A DNA stretch of 13,589 nt, taken from positions 1 to 13,589 of the forward strand of contig CAYQDR010000127.1 in the NCBI GenBank assembly GCA_964416315.1, read 5' to 3'. The stretch is from CAYQDR01 sp964416315 (GTDB lineage Bacteria; Methylomirabilota; Methylomirabilia; Rokubacteriales; DASRDR01). Below are positions 6,692-13,061 of this stretch, piece by piece (positions within the stretch are counted from its first letter, which is position 1; every line of letters starts with the position of its first letter). A program made the translations under genes and the position numbers. The notes below the pieces were generated by a model. The model was not told the origin of the DNA and did not search any database. It was given only the letters and a program-made list of their open reading frames with translations.

Positions 6692-6745
6692 CGCGGCGGC
6701 CTCATCCTCGGCGACACGGCCCGCCGGATCCTCGATGTAGAATAG
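6692..6745 (+). pseudogene. Remnant of an amidohydrolase 3' end
   Basis: Bases 6703-6735 match 6552-6584, inside the intact amidohydrolase gene, at 31 of 33 positions. The frame reads LILGDTARRILDVE then TAG at 6743-6745, against AILGDNARRILEMG then TAG in the intact gene. Nothing upstream of about 6692 continues the homology, so only the last 15 or so codons survive. Both copies have a stop in the same place. The differing final residues suggest a paralogue rather than an exact tandem duplication. It lies just ahead of the ribosome binding site of the binding-protein gene. Confidence 0.7.
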
Positions 6746-6781
6746 GCACGCCCATCCCCCGATCCCGGCGAGGAGCGTCTC

Positions 6782-7798
6782 ATGACCCTCAGAGCCATCG
6801 GGTTCGTCACTGCGGTTGCCCTCGGCCTGGTGGTCACGCCGCTCGCGGCCGATGGGCAGGCGACCAAGGTCTACCGGGTCGCGGTGGTCTTCGCCGCCTC
6901 CCCGGTCGCTGAAATGGCGGGACCGGAGCCCATCCATCCCGGGATGAGAGCGTTCCTGCGAGAGCTGCGCGCGCTCGGCTACGTGGAGGGCCAGAACCTC
7001 GTCCTCGAGCGGCGGTCCGGGGAAGGGAAACCCGAGCGCTTCCCGGCCATCATGGCGGAGCTGGTCGGGCTCAAGGTGGACGTGATCGTGGCCACCACCG
7101 ATGCCGTGGCGCAGGCCGCCAAGCGGGCGACCAACACGATTCCCATTGTGATGGGCCCGGTTTACGACGCGGTCGGGGCCGGGCTCGTGACGAGCCTCGC
7201 CCGGCCAGGCGGCAACGTGACGGGGTTGACGACCGTCGTCGACTTCAACATCCACGGCAAGCAACTCGAGCTCCTCAAGGAGGCCGTGCCCGGAACCACC
7301 CGCGTCGCCCTCATCCACCAGACGCCGCGGCTCAGCCCGGCTTTCCCCAAGTCGTACGAGGCGATGCTCGCCGCGGCGCAGGCCGTCAAGGTGACGCTCC
7401 TCCCGGTCGTCGTGGATCACCCGGAGCAGTTCGCTGACGCGCTCACCGTGATCGCGCACCAGCGCGCGGACGCGCTCATGGACTGGGGCTCGGGGTTCAA
7501 CTTCGCGCATCGCGGGCGCGTCGTCGAGCTCGCGACGAAGCGCCGGTTGCCGGCGATCTTCCCGTTTCGGGAGTTCGTGGAGGCGGGCGGGCTCATGTCG
7601 TACGGCGTCAGCCTCCCCGATCTCTTCCACCGCGCCGCCGGCTACGTGGACCGGATCCTCAAGGGCGCCAGGCCGGGTGACCTGCCGGTCGAGCGGCCGA
7701 GGAAGTTCGACCTCGTCGTCAACCTCAAGACCGCCAAGGCCCTCGGTCTCACGCTCCCGCCCTCCGTGCTCCTCCAGGCCAGCGAGATCATCGAGTGA
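6782..7798 (+). CDS. Periplasmic ABC transporter substrate-binding protein, PF04392 (TrpX/COG2984) type
   Basis: A 338-residue protein with a cleavable Sec signal (MTLRAIGFVTAVALGLVV, cleavage near ADGQA, about residue 26) and no lipobox. The mature part follows the family: YRVAVVF, a first-lobe segment FLRELRALGYVEGQNLVLER, then VDVIVATTDAVAQAAKRATN, IPIVMGPVYDAVGAGLVTSL, ARPGGNVTGLT, and the ending LVVNLKTAKALGLTLPPSVL. That closing motif is highly characteristic. Such proteins bind small molecules (aromatic amino acids in TrpX) and pass them to a membrane permease and ATPase. No permease or ATPase gene is in the window, so it is an orphan here. ATG 6782 is 6 bases after AGGAG (6771-6775). 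It is the last plus-strand gene before the terminator-like hairpins. Confidence 0.92.
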   Translation: MTLRAIGFVTAVALGLVVTPLAADGQATKVYRVAVVFAASPVAEMAGPEPIHPGMRAFLRELRALGYVEGQNLVLERRSGEGKPERFPAIMAELVGLKVDVIVATTDAVAQAAKRATNTIPIVMGPVYDAVGAGLVTSLARPGGNVTGLTTVVDFNIHGKQLELLKEAVPGTTRVALIHQTPRLSPAFPKSYEAMLAAAQAVKVTLLPVVVDHPEQFADALTVIAHQRADALMDWGSGFNFAHRGRVVELATKRRLPAIFPFREFVEAGGLMSYGVSLPDLFHRAAGYVDRILKGARPGDLPVERPRKFDLVVNLKTAKALGLTLPPSVLLQASEIIE

Positions 7799-7870
7799 CC
7801 TCGCCCACCGACTCCTCGAGGGAACTTGACTGGAGGGAGGACGCCGCGGGTGGCGCCGGGTGAGCCCCGC

Positions 7871-7895
7871 GGGGTCCCGGGCGAAGTGGGACCCC
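7871..7895. terminator. GGGGTCCC/GGGACCCC hairpin downstream of the binding-protein gene
   Basis: An 8-bp perfect stem (7871-7878 with 7888-7895) and a 9-base loop, in the convergent gap between the binding protein and the exonuclease gene. There is no T-run, so it may act with Rho or as an mRNA 3' stabiliser. Confidence 0.4.
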
Positions 7896-7902
7896 CTCAG
7901 CT

Positions 7903-7933
7903 TCCTTCCGCGATTCCGCGAATCGCGGAAGGA
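7903..7933. terminator. Perfect 14-bp hairpin, likely bidirectional terminator
   Basis: Bases 7903-7916 pair without mismatch to 7920-7933 around the loop CGC. The stem includes several A-T pairs, unusual in this GC-rich surrounding. It is 105 bases after the binding-protein stop and 61 bases beyond the exonuclease stop on the other strand, which is where transcripts from both sides must end. No long T-run flanks it on either strand. Confidence 0.55.
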
Positions 7934-7993
7934 GGTGAGCGGGTGACGAGCCCGGGCGCGCGGGGCGAGCCCGGCGACAGACCCCGCGGCGGC

Positions 7994-8695
7994 TTACCGG
8001 AAGTAGGGCTCGATGCGGAGGAAGACCTCGTAGGCGAGCCGAACGTCGCCGAGGCAGTACGCCTCGATCTCCTCGGCCCGTCCCGCCTTCCAGAGCCCGA
8101 AGACGCGCGAGCCCTCCATGCCCGGAGGCGTTTTCGAGAGCCCCAGCAGCTCGGCCACGATGTCGAGCCGCACCGCGTCGGTCCGCTCCCAGTTCGACAG
8201 AGCCCGCATGACGTCGAAGTGGCTGTCCAGGGCGTACGGGCGCAGGGGGAGCAGCGTCGTCGGCGCCACGCCGAGATAGATCGAGCGCCGGAGGAGGAAC
8301 GGCACGTCGAACGCGAGCCCGTTGTACGTGACCCAGCGCCACTCGCGTCCGCCCCGCGCGGCCTCCCAGAACCCCTCCAGGATCCGCCGCTCGTCCTCGA
8401 CCCGGCGCGCCGTGAGGGCCTTCGTCTCGAGCTCCCCGCGCCCGCGGGCGTCGTGTCCCATGCCGATGCAGACCACGTGGCCGAACTCGGGTCGGAGCGC
8501 CATGTAGCGCTCGACCCGCTCCCGCGCCACGTCGAAGTCCGTCGCCTCGGGCGCCGCGAGGTACTCGTCCAGGGTGACGTCGGCGGCCTCCTCCGGGTCG
8601 CGGCGCAGCGCGCGCTCCCAGACGTACTCCTGCAGCTTCCGCGGCTCGCCGCGGAGATCGCGCGGGATCGTCTCGATGTCCAGGACGAAGTTCAC
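7994..8695 (-). CDS. Predicted 3'-5' exonuclease related to the PolB exonuclease domain (DEDDy)
   Basis: The 233-residue protein is a stand-alone DnaQ-fold exonuclease. Exo I is D6 and E8 in FVLDIETIP. Exo II is N125 and D130 in TYNGLAFDVPFLLRRS. Exo III is Y213-x3-D217 in YCLGDVRLAYEVFLR, the tyrosine form (DEDDy). The segments YMALRPEFGHVVCIG and SRVFGLWKAGRAEEIEAYCL fit the PolB-like exonuclease family (PF10108). It would degrade single-stranded DNA or RNA 3'-5'; the physiological role of this family is poorly known. The start is GTG at 8695, whose GTGA overlaps the stop of the upstream diguanylate cyclase gene, so the two are coupled. It is the last gene of the lgt operon and ends with TAA at 7994-7996. 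Confidence 0.9.
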   Translation of the reverse strand: MNFVLDIETIPRDLRGEPRKLQEYVWERALRRDPEEAADVTLDEYLAAPEATDFDVARERVERYMALRPEFGHVVCIGMGHDARGRGELETKALTARRVEDERRILEGFWEAARGGREWRWVTYNGLAFDVPFLLRRSIYLGVAPTTLLPLRPYALDSHFDVMRALSNWERTDAVRLDIVAELLGLSKTPPGMEGSRVFGLWKAGRAEEIEAYCLGDVRLAYEVFLRIEPYFR

Positions 8696-9645
8696 CCGAC
8701 GCGCGCCCCGGCCGGCACGACGGCCCGGTTCTTCCCGGCCCGCTTGGCCGCGTACATCGCCTCGTCCGCCACGGCGATCGCGGCGCGGGCCGAGGCGGGG
8801 GCCCGCGCGAACGCGACGCCCCCGACGCTCGCCGTGACACGCGGGAGCCGCGGCGGGAACTCGATGGCCGCGACGAGGGCGACCAGCTTCGCCGCGTACT
8901 GGTGAATCATGTCCCCCGTGGCCTCCGGCAGGATCACGGCGAACTCGTCCCCGCCGAGCCGCGCCGGGATGTCGGTGGCCCGGCAGTTCTGCCGCAGGGC
9001 GTCGCCGACGAGCTGGAGCACCCGGTCGCCCGCCGGGTGCCCGGCGGTGTCGTTCACCGCCTTGAAGCCGTCGAGGTCGAGGAGGAGCAGCCCGAACGGG
9101 CGGCCGTAGCGGCTGCAGCGCGCGATCTCCCGCTCGAGCGCCTCGTGGAAGTAGCGGGAGTTCCACAGGCGCGTCAGCCGGTCGCGCCGCGCCGAGTCGC
9201 GCTCGCGGACGAGCGTGGCGGCGAGCGCGTCCTCCGTCATGACCAGGCGCCGGACCGCCTCGCGGAACGCGCTCACCGTCGCCGCCAGGCTCACGAGGAC
9301 CCCGAGCCGCATCGCGCCGTCCCACCACGGGAGCGCCGGGGGCCAGCCGAGCGCCTGGACGTCGAGCGTGGCGGCGGTCCAGCAGAGCGCGGCGAGGAGC
9401 ACGGTCGCCCACCGCCCCGCCACGCCGAAGCGCCAGCTCGTGACCACCACCACCCCCATCACGGCGAGCGAGAGCGCCACCTCCGCAGCCGTCCGGTCGT
9501 CGAGCGCCGCGACGTACAGCACCGCCGCGAGGAGCCCCGCCAGCGCGAGCCGGACCACGAGCCGGTGGAGGTGGCGCGCGATGCTGTCCACGGGCTGGCC
9601 GACCTGCGGCGCCCGATCGCGGCGCCGGCGGCGCGCGCGGCCCAT
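8692..9645 (-). CDS. Membrane-bound GGDEF diguanylate cyclase
   Basis: The protein is 317 residues from ATG at 9645. After a basic N terminus (GRARRRRR), about four membrane helices follow (near 28-48, 53-72, 77-98 and 110-130). A linker helix leads into DRLTRLWNSRYF (155-166), the normal start of a GGDEF domain. The metal site is LLLLDLDGFKAVND (186-199). The signature is an intact GGDEF (231-235), and an RxxD inhibitory site (RATD, 222-225) lies exactly five residues before it. It should therefore make c-di-GMP from GTP and be feedback-inhibited. The membrane part is not a recognised sensor domain. The frame stays open upstream as far as 10404, but that part overlaps the metallo-beta-lactamase gene and is Arg/Pro-rich noise. 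The start chosen leaves a 5-base gap to the upstream stop. The gene overlaps the exonuclease start by 4 bases. Confidence 0.88.
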   Translation of the reverse strand: MGRARRRRRDRAPQVGQPVDSIARHLHRLVVRLALAGLLAAVLYVAALDDRTAAEVALSLAVMGVVVVTSWRFGVAGRWATVLLAALCWTAATLDVQALGWPPALPWWDGAMRLGVLVSLAATVSAFREAVRRLVMTEDALAATLVRERDSARRDRLTRLWNSRYFHEALEREIARCSRYGRPFGLLLLDLDGFKAVNDTAGHPAGDRVLQLVGDALRQNCRATDIPARLGGDEFAVILPEATGDMIHQYAAKLVALVAAIEFPPRLPRVTASVGGVAFARAPASARAAIAVADEAMYAAKRAGKNRAVVPAGARVG

Positions 9646-9650
9646 CGGCC

Positions 9651-10532
9651 CTACACGCGGTACCAGCGCAGCTCCTCCGCCGCGGCGACCGGCCCGTCGA
9701 AGACGCCGCGCGCGTCGGCCACGAGCGCCGCGACCGCCCCGTGCTGCTCGTAGCCGATGTGGGCGAGGAGGAGCCGGCCGACCCCCGCCTGCCGCGCGAT
9801 CTCGCCCGCGTCGCGCGCCGTCGAGTGCCACTGGGTCGGGTCGGGGTCCCGGAACGTCGCCTCGTGGACGAGCACCGTGGCCCCCCGCGCGAGGGTGGCG
9901 ACCGCCGCGCAGGGGCGCGTGTCCGAGGAGTAGACGACGCTGCGCTCCCCCGCGGCGAGCCGCACGGCGAGGTTCGGCATCGGGCCGTGGGCGTTGGGCG
10001 AGGCGGTCACCGCCAGCTCTGCCGTCGCGAAGACCGGTGTGCCCTCGCGGGGCTCGACGCCCTGCACCGGCACCTCCGGGCAGCCCGGTCGCTTGGGCAG
10101 GCCGAAGAGCCCGAGCAGGCTCCGCACGAGCTCGACGTGCTCGACCCGGCAGTATACGGGCAAAGGCGCGCGCCGGCCCAGAATCAGGAGGTTCTGGACG
10201 AGGGAGGGCAGGCCGTAGACGTGGTCCGGGTGCGTGTGGGTGACGACGACCGCCGTGAGCTCCGTGGGATCGACGCCGACCCGCCGGAGCTTCTGGACGG
10301 GGCTCCCGCCGACGTCCACCAGGCAGACGGTGCGACCCACGCGGACGACGAGGGCCGTCGTGTCCCGCGCGGCGGACGGGACCGCGCCGGAGCTGCCGAG
10401 ACACGCGAAGGCGAGCTGCGGAGGGCGCGGCGCCGGGGGCCGGCCGGCGCGTGGAGGTCGGTGCCGGCGGGGGGCGCCCCCCGCCGGCCGCGTTCGCCGC
10501 CCGATCCGCCCGCCTCCCGGCGCCCGGCGCAT
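9651..10532 (-). CDS. RNase Z-like metallo-beta-lactamase-fold hydrolase
   Basis: The fold signature is THTHPDHVYGLP (H99, H101, D103, H104), with the further zinc ligands H182 (SPNAHGP), D204 (VYSSDTRP) and H258 (LLAHIGYE). An early strand GSSGAVPSAARDTTALVV (47-64) matches the RNase Z/ElaC-type GTGxAxP opening, and VLVHEATF (221-228) also fits. RNase Z trims tRNA 3' ends, but related proteins act as phosphodiesterases or lactonases. The flexible exosite arm of true RNase Z is not evident, so I keep the call at family level. ATG 10532 is 16 bases after the lgt stop. The first 39 residues are Arg/Pro-rich and unlike the family, and they contain a 26-bp palindrome. No other ATG, GTG, TTG or CTG lies in frame between them and the core, so the start is uncertain. 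Confidence 0.82.
   Translation of the reverse strand: MRRAPGGGRIGRRTRPAGGAPRRHRPPRAGRPPAPRPPQLAFACLGSSGAVPSAARDTTALVVRVGRTVCLVDVGGSPVQKLRRVGVDPTELTAVVVTHTHPDHVYGLPSLVQNLLILGRRAPLPVYCRVEHVELVRSLLGLFGLPKRPGCPEVPVQGVEPREGTPVFATAELAVTASPNAHGPMPNLAVRLAAGERSVVYSSDTRPCAAVATLARGATVLVHEATFRDPDPTQWHSTARDAGEIARQAGVGRLLLAHIGYEQHGAVAALVADARGVFDGPVAAAEELRWYRV
10463..10488. repeat. Perfect 26-bp GC palindrome at the 5' end of the metallo-hydrolase gene
   Basis: Bases 10463-10488 read identically on both strands, all G and C. In RNA they would form an 11-bp stem with a GCGC loop or tighter. The element lies 44 bases into the annotated metallo-hydrolase frame, in the part that does not look like the protein family. 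It might be an intergenic hairpin that modulates translation of the downstream genes relative to lgt. Confidence 0.6.
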
Positions 10533-10548
10533 GGTTGGCGTCCCGCCG

Positions 10549-11373
10549 TCAGGCGAAGCGCCGCGCGGCGCGCCGGCGGAGGAGGGGGATCCCGACGACC
10601 GCGAGGGCGAGCCCCAGGACGCTGACCACCTGCGCCACGCGCAGCGGCCCCAGCATCAGGCTGTCGGTCCGGAGCCCCTCGATCCAGAAGCGCCCGGCCG
10701 AGTAGAGGCCGAGGTACGCGAGGAAGAGCGCCCCGGGCGCGTCCTGGAGGCGGCGCCGCAGGGCCAGGAGCAGGACGAGGAAGACCCCGAGATCCCACAG
10801 CGACTCGTAGAGGAACGTCGGGTGGAAGTACTCCGCCTGGAGGTACTGGATCGGCCGGTGGGGCTCCGAGATGTAGAGCTTCCAGGGCAGGTTCGTCGGC
10901 CGGCCAAAGGCCTCCTCGTTGAAGAAGTTCCCCCAGCGCCCGATCGCCTGGCCGATGGCGAGGGACGGCGCCGCGATGTCGAGGTAGGTGAGCAGCGGCA
11001 GCGCCCGCCACAGCACGTAGAGGCCCCCGGCGAGGATCCCGCCGATCAGCCCCCCGTGGATCGCGAGTCCGCCCTCCCAGACCGCGATGACGCGCCAGGC
11101 CGGCTGGGTGCGGTAGTAGTCCAGGTTGAACAGGACATAGTAGAGGCGAGCCCCGATGAGGCCGCCGATGAGCGCGAGCTCCGCCGCCTTGAGCAGATCG
11201 TCCGGGCTCTGGCCGCGCCGCCGCGCCGCCCGGGCCGCGAGCCAGAGCCCGAGCGCCATGGCGGAGGCGATGAGGACGCCGTACCAGCGGACCGACAGGG
11301 TCATGGAGCCGACGAGCGGGAGATCGGCGGGCAGCTTCAGCGAGAGCGCGATGGGCCCCGGGGAGCGGAACAC
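10549..11373 (-). CDS. lgt: Prolipoprotein diacylglyceryl transferase
   Basis: Lgt is the inner-membrane enzyme that moves diacylglyceryl from phosphatidylglycerol to the lipobox cysteine of prolipoproteins, the first step of lipoprotein maturation. The 274-residue sequence has the expected seven or so membrane helices. The hallmark regions are SVRWYGVLIA (27-36), GARLYYVLF (74-82), GGLAIHGGLIGG (101-112) with the essential H106, the Lgt signature GRWGNFFNEEAFGRP (145-159), and HPTFLYESLWDL (184-195). A closing arginine motif GRFWIEGLRTDS (227-238) is also present. The start GTG at 11373 has a consensus ribosome binding site AGGAGG (11378-11383 on this strand). It is the first gene of a leftward operon with the metallo-hydrolase, cyclase and exonuclease genes. 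Its 170-base leader carries two hairpins. Confidence 0.96.
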   Translation of the reverse strand: MFRSPGPIALSLKLPADLPLVGSMTLSVRWYGVLIASAMALGLWLAARAARRRGQSPDDLLKAAELALIGGLIGARLYYVLFNLDYYRTQPAWRVIAVWEGGLAIHGGLIGGILAGGLYVLWRALPLLTYLDIAAPSLAIGQAIGRWGNFFNEEAFGRPTNLPWKLYISEPHRPIQYLQAEYFHPTFLYESLWDLGVFLVLLLALRRRLQDAPGALFLAYLGLYSAGRFWIEGLRTDSLMLGPLRVAQVVSVLGLALAVVGIPLLRRRAARRFA

Positions 11374-11420
11374 GTCACCTCCTCACATCGCAAAGGAGCT
11401 GTGCCCCCTCCGAGGGCCCT

Positions 11421-11458
11421 CCCGGCAAAGCCGGGGCGTTCGCCCTCCGGCGGACGCC
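11421..11458. repeat. Paired hairpins in the lgt leader
   Basis: The first hairpin is a 6-bp stem, CCCGGC-AAA-GCCGGG (11421-11435). The second is a 10-bp stem with one G-T pair and loop CTCC (11435-11444 with 11449-11458). They abut at base 11435, so in RNA the two stems compete for one base. On the lgt strand the first reads CCCGGC-TTT-GCCGGG, the same TTT-loop design as the element between tolQ and tolR. They lie in the lgt 5' untranslated region about 50-90 bases before its start codon. Confidence 0.55.
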
Positions 11459-11552
11459 TCGGGCCTGCTCCCTCCGAGCGCGGCCGTCGTCGAGTCCGTC
11501 GCTGGCCGACGAAACGCGCGGTCACGCGGTCAACGCCGGTGGTGCTGCGCCT

Positions 11553-11582
11553 CTTATACCGGAGGGCCGTTCGCGCTGTCAA
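11553..11582 (-). promoter_or_regulatory. Sigma70-type promoter of the lgt operon
   Basis: On the minus strand, TTGACA (11577-11582) is followed after 18 bases by TATAAG (11553-11558). This is the strongest match in the window: a perfect -35 and five of six for the -10. Transcription would begin near 11546, giving a leader of about 170 bases before the lgt GTG. Confidence 0.7.
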
Positions 11583-11643
11583 ACGAAAAGCCCCGGAAGC
11601 CCCTCGGGAGCGTCCGCCAAGTGCCCGCGAACTCGCAAAATGT

Positions 11644-11673
11644 TTGACACTGGTCACGACAAGCGGGTATCAT
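11644..11673 (+). promoter_or_regulatory. Sigma70-type promoter of the tolQ-tolR operon
   Basis: TTGACA at 11644-11649, an 18-base spacer, then TATCAT at 11668-11673 (four of six matches). It lies in a locally AT-richer patch and points toward tolQ, with a start expected near 11680. It is divergent from the lgt promoter. Confidence 0.68.
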
Positions 11674-11731
11674 GACCACGAGTTTCCCGCGCCGTTAGCC
11701 CCTTTCACGGTCGGGTAAAGAGAGCGAGGAG

Positions 11732-12469
11732 TTGAGCGGGGTTCTGGGTTTCGGGCATCTCGGCAGTCTCGGCGAGTTGATCGCCAACGCTGGGCTGGTC
11801 GCGAAGTTCGTTCTCCTCGTGCTGTTCTTCCTCTCGGTGGTCTGCTGGGCGATCATCCTCCAGAAGGCGATGCAGTTCCGCCACATCAACCGCGAGACGC
11901 ATCGCTTCCTGAAGGTGTACCGGGAGTCGCGACGGTTTTCTGTCGTCGGCGGCGGGGCCAAGCGCCTGCGCACGAGCCCGCTCGCGCGCGTGTACTCGTC
12001 CGCGTACCAGGAGCTCGGCGGCACCGGCAACCCGCTCCCGGACGTCATGGACGGACCGCAGGAGGACGTCGAGGAGGGCATCGGTCCGGAGCGCCTCGAC
12101 TCGGTCCAGCGGGCGATGCGGCGGGTCCAGGCGAGCGAGATCGAGCGGATGGAGCGCTACCTGTCGTTCCTCGCGACGACGGCCAGCGCGGGGCCGTTCA
12201 TCGGTCTGTTCGGCACCGTGGTCGGCATCATCAACTCGTTCCAGCAGATCGGGGCCCAGGGCTCCGCGAGCCTCGCGATCGTGGCGCCCGGCATCGCCGA
12301 GGCCCTCATCGCGACGGCGGCCGGGCTCCTGGCGGCCATCCCAGCGGTGGTCGCGTACAACTATTTCGTCGGGAAGGTGCGCCACTGGGCGACCGAGATG
12401 GACAACTTCGCTCTCGAGCTGGCGAACCTCGTCGAGCGTCGGCTCGTGCGGGCGCCGAAGCCGCTGTAG
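11732..12469 (+). CDS. tolQ: TolQ/ExbB-family proton channel subunit
   Basis: TolQ and ExbB form the pentameric inner-membrane stator that uses the proton motive force to drive TolA or TonB. This 245-residue protein shows helix 1 (about 22-43, LVAKFVLLVLFFLSVVCWAI), a cytoplasmic domain (44-147), helix 2 (about 148-170), and helix 3 (about 183-211). The conserved core is ATTASAGPFIGLFGTVVGII (148-167) and VAPGIAEALIATAAGLLAAI (184-203), with the channel threonines and the family GLFGTVxGI and PGIAEAL motifs. It is a little longer than E. coli TolQ, with extra sequence around residues 96-120. TTG 11732 is the best start: an in-frame TAG lies at 11696-11698 and no ATG or GTG is available, but GAGGA (11726-11730) is unusually close to it. 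TolQ rather than ExbB is favoured by the TolR-like gene that follows. Confidence 0.9.
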   Translation: MSGVLGFGHLGSLGELIANAGLVAKFVLLVLFFLSVVCWAIILQKAMQFRHINRETHRFLKVYRESRRFSVVGGGAKRLRTSPLARVYSSAYQELGGTGNPLPDVMDGPQEDVEEGIGPERLDSVQRAMRRVQASEIERMERYLSFLATTASAGPFIGLFGTVVGIINSFQQIGAQGSASLAIVAPGIAEALIATAAGLLAAIPAVVAYNYFVGKVRHWATEMDNFALELANLVERRLVRAPKPL

Positions 12470-12533
12470 TAGGGTTTCGAGAGAAGTGTCGCGCCGCTCC
12501 GCCCGTCCACACGGTCTAATGGAAGCGCTCCGA

Positions 12534-12602
12534 GCGCGGGCTTTGCCCGCGCAATCGATCCTTTGGGGGGAGGTCCGGAAGGGGGGCGAAGCCCCCCTCC
12601 GG
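12534..12602. repeat. Double-hairpin element between tolQ and tolR
   Basis: Hairpin A is an 8-bp stem, GCGCGGGC-TTT-GCCCGCGC (12534-12552). Hairpin B spans 12575-12602: arms 12575-12587 and 12591-12602 pair over 12 bp around a GAA loop, with one bulged A at 12579 or 12580. They are separated by a 22-base linker containing a GGGGGG run. Hairpin B ends at 12602, overlapping the GGGGA (12601-12605) that should serve as the tolR ribosome binding site. The paired architecture suggests a dispersed REP/BIME-like element inserted in an operon, or a translational control for tolR. Confidence 0.6.
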
Positions 12603-12608
12603 GGATAG

Positions 12609-13043
12609 ATGGCGATCAGGGTTGACGCCGGGGCCGAGGGCGCCGGCCGGATCCGAAGCTCCCTGGCCGAGATCAACGTCATCCCCCTCGTGGACGTCGT
12701 GCTGGTGTTGCTCCTCATCTTCATGCTGACGGCCCCGATGATGTACCGCGGCATCGACGTGAACCTCCCCCGCTCCTCCGGCCGACCCACGGTCATCGAG
12801 GAGCGGCTCGTCCTGACCATCACGAAGGACCGCCTCCTGTTCCTCAACGAGCGCGCGCTGCCCCTCGCGGTGCTCGAGCCGCGCCTCCGGGAGCTCCTTC
12901 GCGACCGCGCCGACAAGACCATTTTCATCAAGGCCGACAGGGAGCTGGCCTACGGCCACGTGGTGGAGACCATGGACCGGGTCCGCCGCGCGGGCGTCGA
13001 GCGGGTGGGGATGGTGACCGAGCCCCTCCCCCGCCGCGAATGA
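12609..13043 (+). CDS. tolR: TolR/ExbD-family proton channel subunit
   Basis: TolR and ExbD supply the proton-carrying aspartate to the TolQ/ExbB channel and have a periplasmic domain that binds peptidoglycan or TonB. The 144 residues are of normal length. A short cytoplasmic start leads to LAEINVIPLVDVVLVLLLIFM (19-39), a single membrane helix containing the critical aspartate D29. Then come LTAPMMYRGIDVNLP and a periplasmic domain with RLVLTITKDRLLFLNERAL (66-84) and IFIKADRELAYGHVVETMD (105-123), which are typical of the family. ATG 12609 follows GGGGA by 3 bases, on the edge of a stable hairpin. It lies 139 bases after tolQ, a long gap for this operon. The next gene, a TonB/TolA-like protein, starts 19 bases after its stop. 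Confidence 0.92.
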   Translation: MAIRVDAGAEGAGRIRSSLAEINVIPLVDVVLVLLLIFMLTAPMMYRGIDVNLPRSSGRPTVIEERLVLTITKDRLLFLNERALPLAVLEPRLRELLRDRADKTIFIKADRELAYGHVVETMDRVRRAGVERVGMVTEPLPRRE

Positions 13044-13061
13044 GGCCGGGGCGTCGCGCGC

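Larger units (their letters stand above)
11374..11731. other. Divergent control region between the lgt and tol operons
   Basis: This 358-base stretch has no gene I can support. From left to right it holds the lgt ribosome binding site, two stable hairpins in the lgt leader, the lgt promoter on the minus strand, and the tol promoter on the plus strand. The two -35 boxes face away from each other about 60 bases apart. The plus-strand message would have a leader of roughly 50 bases before tolQ. Confidence 0.6.

Noticed and set aside
9646..10404. Extension of the GGDEF frame upstream to give a 570-residue protein
   Set aside because: The extra 253 residues are Arg/Gly/Pro-rich and lie entirely within the metallo-hydrolase gene. 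The ATG at 9645, 5 bases after the upstream stop, fits the operon.
9741..11718. Long plus-strand open frames opposite the metallo-hydrolase and lgt
   Set aside because: They mirror clear minus-strand genes, and their products lack hydrophobic cores or motifs. lgt identity on the other strand is unmistakable.
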